64,000 nt of DNA, from assembly GCF_029168945.1 (NCBI RefSeq), contig NC_083602.1, positions 8,925,850 to 8,989,849 of the forward strand, in the 5' to 3' direction. Shown piece by piece: positions 59,134-64,000 of the stretch. Position 1 is the stretch's first letter; each line of letters begins with the position of its first letter. The notes under the pieces are model-generated. The model saw only the letters and a program-made list of their open reading frames with translations, searched no databases and was not told the DNA's origin. The DNA is from Cannabis sativa (Eukaryota > Streptophyta > Magnoliopsida > Rosales > Cannabaceae). A program made the position numbers and the translations under genes.

Positions 59134-60521
59134 AAAAGAGAGGAATTTAACCTTAATAAGAACAACTGTTATTAATTGAATATGCCCAAAAACTAAATGG
59201 GCCTAAATAAATTCTATCAAGAACTATGATAATTTATTTTAGCAACAGCAACCTATATGCATCTATAATAAAATTAAACACATAGGCTCACACAGGCACA
59301 CTTTGGATGGGTCCTATCATGTTTCTAGGTCATACACAGATGAAAGACAATTGTAAATATACCTGTTACAAATTATTAACTTGACCAAGGGAGCCATCAG
59401 ATCATTAGATTTGGCAAAAAGTAACCATGGGTATTTGCAATCAAGTAATAATAGATTTTGAAAACTTACACACAAGCTAAAACACATACTCCTGCAACAA
59501 GGTTAGCTGGATAGTTGGACGTAGGATTTATTTAATTTTAAATTAAATTATTAATTTCGAAATAATTAATTAAATAAAAAATAATTTTCGAAAAATTTAA
59601 AAAAATTTGAATAATTCGAAATTTTTTTTAAAAAAAAAATTAAATTTAAAATTAAACATACAATTTTGAAAAATTAGGTTTCAACCAACCTAAATATTAT
59701 TTCAAAAAATTTGCTAACTACTTTTAAAATTTAAAAGTTATTTTATAAATAAAAATTAAATAAAAAATTAAAAAAGATAAATGAATATCTTTTTCAGATT
59801 TTAAATGTAATTTAAATAAATAAAATAAAAAAAAATTAAAAATTAGCAAAATATCTTATATCTATTTAAAATTACATGATTATAGTTATCTTATTTTAAA
59901 TTTAAATAAGGTCAAATTATTTAAAAAAGATTTAATTTAAAAATTTAAAATCTGACCTTAAATTTAAAAATAAAATAAGATATAATCAAATTTAAAATAA
60001 GATAGATTATTAAGCAAATAAGATAGATACTAAACATTTTTAAATTCAAATTACACTAATATCTTGAATTAAATTTAAAAAATATTAAATTAATTCATAA
60101 TGATAATTAGAATTGAATTAGGAATAGTAATAGTATAAATATAGAACTACACAAAAAATCGAAAGTTAATTCCATGAAAAAGCATGAATAATCGAAGAAA
60201 AACGAAAAAATTGTGAGCTGTACGGACAGTTTTCGTGATCGCAGGAAAATTTCAGCACAACTCCGATTTTTCTGAATCTTCAAAAAATCATAACTAATTC
60301 AAATTAAATCGAAATTGATTTCTGTAAAAAAGTAACTTGCTTAATTTTTTCCATACTATCCAATAAAAGTAATTCCAGAAACAGAATCGCAATTATTTTT
60401 CACGAAAATTCACAAACATCAATCAATCATCAAATAACACTCAATACAACATGATACCATCCAAAAACAAACAAACAATCGTTTTAAAGTCCAAATTTCT
60501 TGCAAGTAAATCAATTACCAT

Positions 60522-60534
60522 GGCTCTGAGTCCA
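60522..60534 (-). promoter_or_regulatory. Copia Z primer-binding site
   Basis: Minus strand TGGACTCAGAGCC, two changes from TGGTATCAGAGCC, two nucleotides from the 5' LTR. Confidence 0.8.
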
Positions 60535-60536
60535 GT

Positions 60537-62431
60537 TGTTGGAATTTATTTTACCAAGATCTTAGATCTACTCACAAGTATGTTGATTAACACCCTAAAT
60601 ATGAACTTTTCTAAAACGATGAAATAAACACATATAAAGTTTAGGAAACCTTACATTGGGTGCAGCGGAATTAAATGACTCCTTCCGTTCAGATATCTAG
60701 CCCTTGATTCCTTTCTGTAGCAGAGCATTATCAATATCTGAACCTGGATCTCTTTCTCTGAATCTTTGATGCTGAAACTCCTTCTTGCTGAAAGTCTTTC
60801 TCCACGATCTTCCTCACTGTGATTGAGGTATCACTTGCTGTGTGTGGGCACTACTCATACACTAAGAAATTTCGAAATTTCAATGAACAAGAGAGAGAAG
60901 AAGTGGCAGCTAAAGATAGGGAGAGAGAGAGGCTCAGTTTTTCTGAATCAGAAGTGTCAGAAGAAAAGTGTAATGTTCCTGAAGCCTTTACTATCTATTT
61001 ATAGCATTCCACTAGGGTTAGGTTTGAATTATTTGGCATTAAAATAATGAAAATATCAGAGGGAAAACCCTACAAAAGTGGCCGGCCATGCAAGGTGGAT
61101 TTGGGCCTCACTTTTTGCAATTTTGCAGTTTTATCTTTTCTGCATCTGATTTTCTCAAAAACGCCAATTTTCTAATTCAACCATTTAAATGCCAATTCTA
61201 ACTATTTAATAACTATAAATAATTATTAAATAATATTGTCATTTATCATATTTATTAATTGAACCATACAAAGTATCATAATTAACAAATATGCCCCTAA
61301 AACTCTTTCTTTACAATTTCGCCCTTACTTAGTGAAAAATTCACAAATAGACATAGTCTAATTTGAGAATTATAATTGATTAATCAAAACTAATTACATG
61401 AGTCTTACAAGCAATATTATCTCAACTAGTGCGGGGACCATGGGTCTATATAACCGAGCTTCCAATAAGTAGATCAAGAATTTAGCACTAAAATTCACTA
61501 ACTTATTAATTCTTCGTTGAATCCACGCATAGAACTTAGAATTGCACTCTCAGTATATAGAATGCTCTATATGTTCCACCATATAGACACATCATTAGTT
61601 ATCCATTGTTATAATCCTAATGTGATCAATGATCCTCTATATGAATGATTTACACTGTAAAGGGATTAAATTACCGTTACACCCTACAATGTATTTATTC
61701 CTTAAAACACTTGACCCCGTATAAATGATATTTCAGCTTATGTGAAATGAGTACTCCACCATTTATGTTCGTTTGGTCAAGCTCGAAGGAGATCATCCTT
61801 CGCTTACTATTCGCCAGATAGAAGCTATAGATTCCATGTTTATGATAGCGCTCCCACTCAGTTGCACTACCGTGTTCCCAAAATGTACGTATCACCCTGA
61901 CCTAAAAGTAGGCTTAACTAACAAATCAAAGAACACGAATAGCCTTTCAAGATTGAGCCTAATCATAACAGGATTAAGATCATTTGATCTAGGATCAACT
62001 AGGCGATATTGACTTGAATAGATATTACGGTAACTTTAATAAATCTAAGTCAAAGTTCAATATCGGTCCCTTCCGATGCATACTCCATGCATCCAACCTA
62101 AGCTTTACTTTAACCAATGCTCTGGAAAGAACATAGCACTTCTCCAAATGCAAGTAAACTCTGTTGTAGATTATCATATCAGTAAAACCCTATGTCTGAT
62201 AAATCTAGGAATCTTTATTCACATAGTCATGTTTACTTTCCAATGTGTTGACGGCACAATAAACAGGTTCAAGTATGTGAAAAGGGTTTCAGATGAATTT
62301 ATACATTATGTACATATAATCATGAAATAAATCATGTGAACCATGCAACATTAAATGTTATTTCTGACCTATATTAATAAGTAAATCTGATTATATTGAA
62401 ATGAGTTTTATTTAGGGCATAAAACCCAACA
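60537..62431 (-). repeat. Copia Z 5' LTR
   Basis: TGTTGGAATT...CCAACA, 1895 bp, closely similar to the rejoined 3' LTR. TATAAATA on the minus strand at 60995-61002. Confidence 0.93.
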
Positions 62432-62436
62432 GTCTT

Positions 62437-62665
62437 CTATCTCTTGAGGATCAGTAAGACACTGTTCCTTAGATAGACGGATACCATGTCTAGAGGGCAT
62501 ATTTGCCCCGTTGGTATTGGTCATGGAAAATCTCTCTAGAACTTTGTCAATGTAAGCTGTTTGAGAGAGAGCAAGGGATCTGTTCTTCCGGTTTCTGACA
62601 ATCTGAATACCGAGAACATAGGCTGCCTCACCCAAGTCTTTCATGTCGAATTGAGTGTCAAGCCA
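62437..62665 (-). pseudogene. Copia X copy 2 RT middle segment
   Basis: The minus strand reads WLDTQFDMKDLGEAAYVLGI, then NRKNRSLALSQTAYIDKVLE, then RFSMTNTNGANMPS and TDPQEIED: the RT region just after the YVDD block. It continues across copia Z (TSD GTCTT) into the RNase H segment at 42132-42834. On its right it is cut at AGCCA (62661-62665) by another LTR, the same codon position where copy 1 is broken at 25035. Confidence 0.88.
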
Positions 62666-64000
62666 TGTTGGAAATTATTTTACCAGGATCTAGATTTACT
62701 AACAAGTATGTTGGATTAACAACCTAATATGAATTCTAAAACAATGAAAATAAACACATATAAAGTTAGAAAACCTTACAGTGGGTGCAGCGGAATATTA
62801 TGACTCCTTCCGTTCAGATCTCTAGCCCTTCATTCCTTTCTGTAGCAGAGCATCACCAAGATCTGAACCAGGATCTTCTTTTCTCCTTCTTTGATGCAGA
62901 AATTCCATAGTCTTACATACTATGATTGAGATACCACTTGATGTGTGTGGGCACTACTCATCTCACAAGGATTTCGAAATTTTCTCTCTTTTTCTCTCTT
63001 GAATTTCGTGGCTTATAGTGCATACAAAGACATGCAAGAGAAGAGAACAAGGGTTGCTTTATACAGGGAAAAGGGAGAGCACAACTTTCCAAATAAACAG
63101 TTTCCTCTTTTACTGTGTAATTGATTAACTGCCTTATTTAGTGTGATCCACCACTTTCCTATTATTGCTAGGCTTTGATTAGCAATTACATGGCAATTAA
63201 AAATTGAAAATAATAATTGAGAAACTCAAACCATGTGGCCGGCCATAGGGGGAAATGGGCCTCACTTGGATTTTGCAATTTCGTCAATTTTATTTCTATT
63301 TCTCCAAAAATGTCATTTTTCCAATTCTAATCATTTAAATGCCAAAACTAATTATTTAATAACTAAAATAGATTATTAAATAATATTGTCATTTAAAATA
63401 ATTATTAATTAGACATGCAAAGTCTCTCAATTAAGAATTAAACCTAGAAACCCTTTTCTTTACGATTTCATCCTTAAACTGTGAGAATTCATAAAGTAGA
63501 CATAGTCTAACTTTTAGAATTATAATTGATTAATTAAAATCAATTAACTGAGTCTTACAAGCAGTATGGTCTCAACTAGTATGGGGACCATGGGTCTATA
63601 TAACCGAGCTTCCAATAAGTCGAACCGAATTTACCAAGTAAATTCCCTAATTTATTAATTCCTCATTGAATCCACACTTAGAACTTGGAATTGCACTCTC
63701 AGTCATATAGAACGCTCTATATGTTCCACGATATAGACACGTCATTAGTTATCCATTGTTATAACCCTAATGTGATCAATGATCCTCTATATAGATGATT
63801 TACACTGTAAAGGGATTAAATTACCGTAACACCCTAGAATGTATTTTATCCTTAAAACACTTAACCCTGTATAAATGATATTTCAACTAAGTGAAATGAG
63901 ATCTCCACCATTTATCTTCGTTTGGTTAAGCTCGAAGGAAATCATCCTTTACTTCTATTTGCCCAATAGAAGCTATATATTCCATATTTATGTTAGCGCT
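62666..64000 (-). mobile_element. Copia LTR (W-type subfamily), right end outside window
   Basis: It begins TGTTGGAAATTATTTTACC, almost identical to the complement of the W LTR end. 1335 bp are present. Left flank AGCCA. If it follows the family it would end near 64590, and copia X RT should resume there after a second AGCCA. Confidence 0.88.

Larger units (their letters stand above)
57311..60521 (-). other. Copia Z long AT-rich leader
   Basis: About 3.2 kb without coding potential. It contains a duplicated hairpin (58583-58690), the nested GC hairpin (59042-59133) and a very A-rich stretch (59530-60150). Confidence 0.8.
42835..62431 (-). mobile_element. Copia Z: complete gag-less copia element, with gypsy-1 nested in its 3' LTR
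   Basis: 5' LTR 60537-62431, interior 54144-60536 (6.4 kb), 3' LTR 42835-43740 plus 53157-54143 after removal of gypsy-1. A perfect TSD GTCTT lies at 42830-42834 and 62432-62436. Inserted in copia X copy 2 between RT and RNase H. Same structure as W. Confidence 0.93.

Overview
The window is repeat-only plant nuclear DNA. I find no host gene, tRNA, rRNA or bacterial-type feature. It is AT-rich and built almost wholly from LTR retrotransposons nested in one another. The clade signatures are those of plant elements: a Ty3/gypsy chromovirus of Del/Tekay type, a Tat/Athila-type gag, and Ty1/copia elements with LTRs of about 1.9 kb and an initiator-Met-tRNA type primer site. An angiosperm, probably a eudicot, fits; I cannot name the species. 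All frame calls, boundaries and target-site duplications (TSDs) were read by eye.

Left part (1-23686). A copia LTR (1-1836) interrupts the integrase of gypsy-3 (+), whose 3' LTR ends at 4661. Next comes an older Tat/Athila-like fragment (4662-8375) with a decayed gag. It is cut at its zinc-knuckle region by gypsy-2 (- strand, 8376-23686). Gypsy-2 is a dead Tekay-type element carrying four separate solo LTRs: three copia (12374-14172, 17050-19006, 20986-22876) and one gypsy (14372-16732). Three of the four have perfect 5-bp TSDs.

Middle and right part (23687-64000). One copia element, 'X' (- strand), is present as a tandem pair sharing a central LTR (40246-42116). That LTR has a PBS on its left and a polypurine tract on its right. 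Copy 1 (25035-40245) holds the leader, gag, protease, integrase and half of RT. Copy 2 (42117-62665) holds the end of RT and RNase H, and its 5' part lies beyond the window. Both copies are broken at the same RT site by the same kind of LTR, flanked by AGCCA. Copy 1 is further split by copia 'W' (+, 29245-39115). Copy 2 is split by copia 'Z' (-, 42835-62431), and Z's own 3' LTR is split by gypsy-1 (+, 43741-53151). Gypsy-1 is the most intact element, with both LTRs, PBS, PPT and TSD ATGGG.

Biology. W and Z have no recognisable gag and share the same stop codons in their pol remnants, so they look like a non-autonomous lineage mobilised by relatives of X. X, W and Z share a very long non-coding leader. 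It contains (i) a nested GC-rich hairpin of about 92 nt and (ii) modules made of small hairpins with a constant CTAAT loop plus a repeated box GACTCTCGCCTAAACGGGAC. In W and Z a second, diverged module sits where X has gag. This structured leader is the best candidate here for an undescribed functional system, perhaps RNA packaging, dimerisation or translation control.
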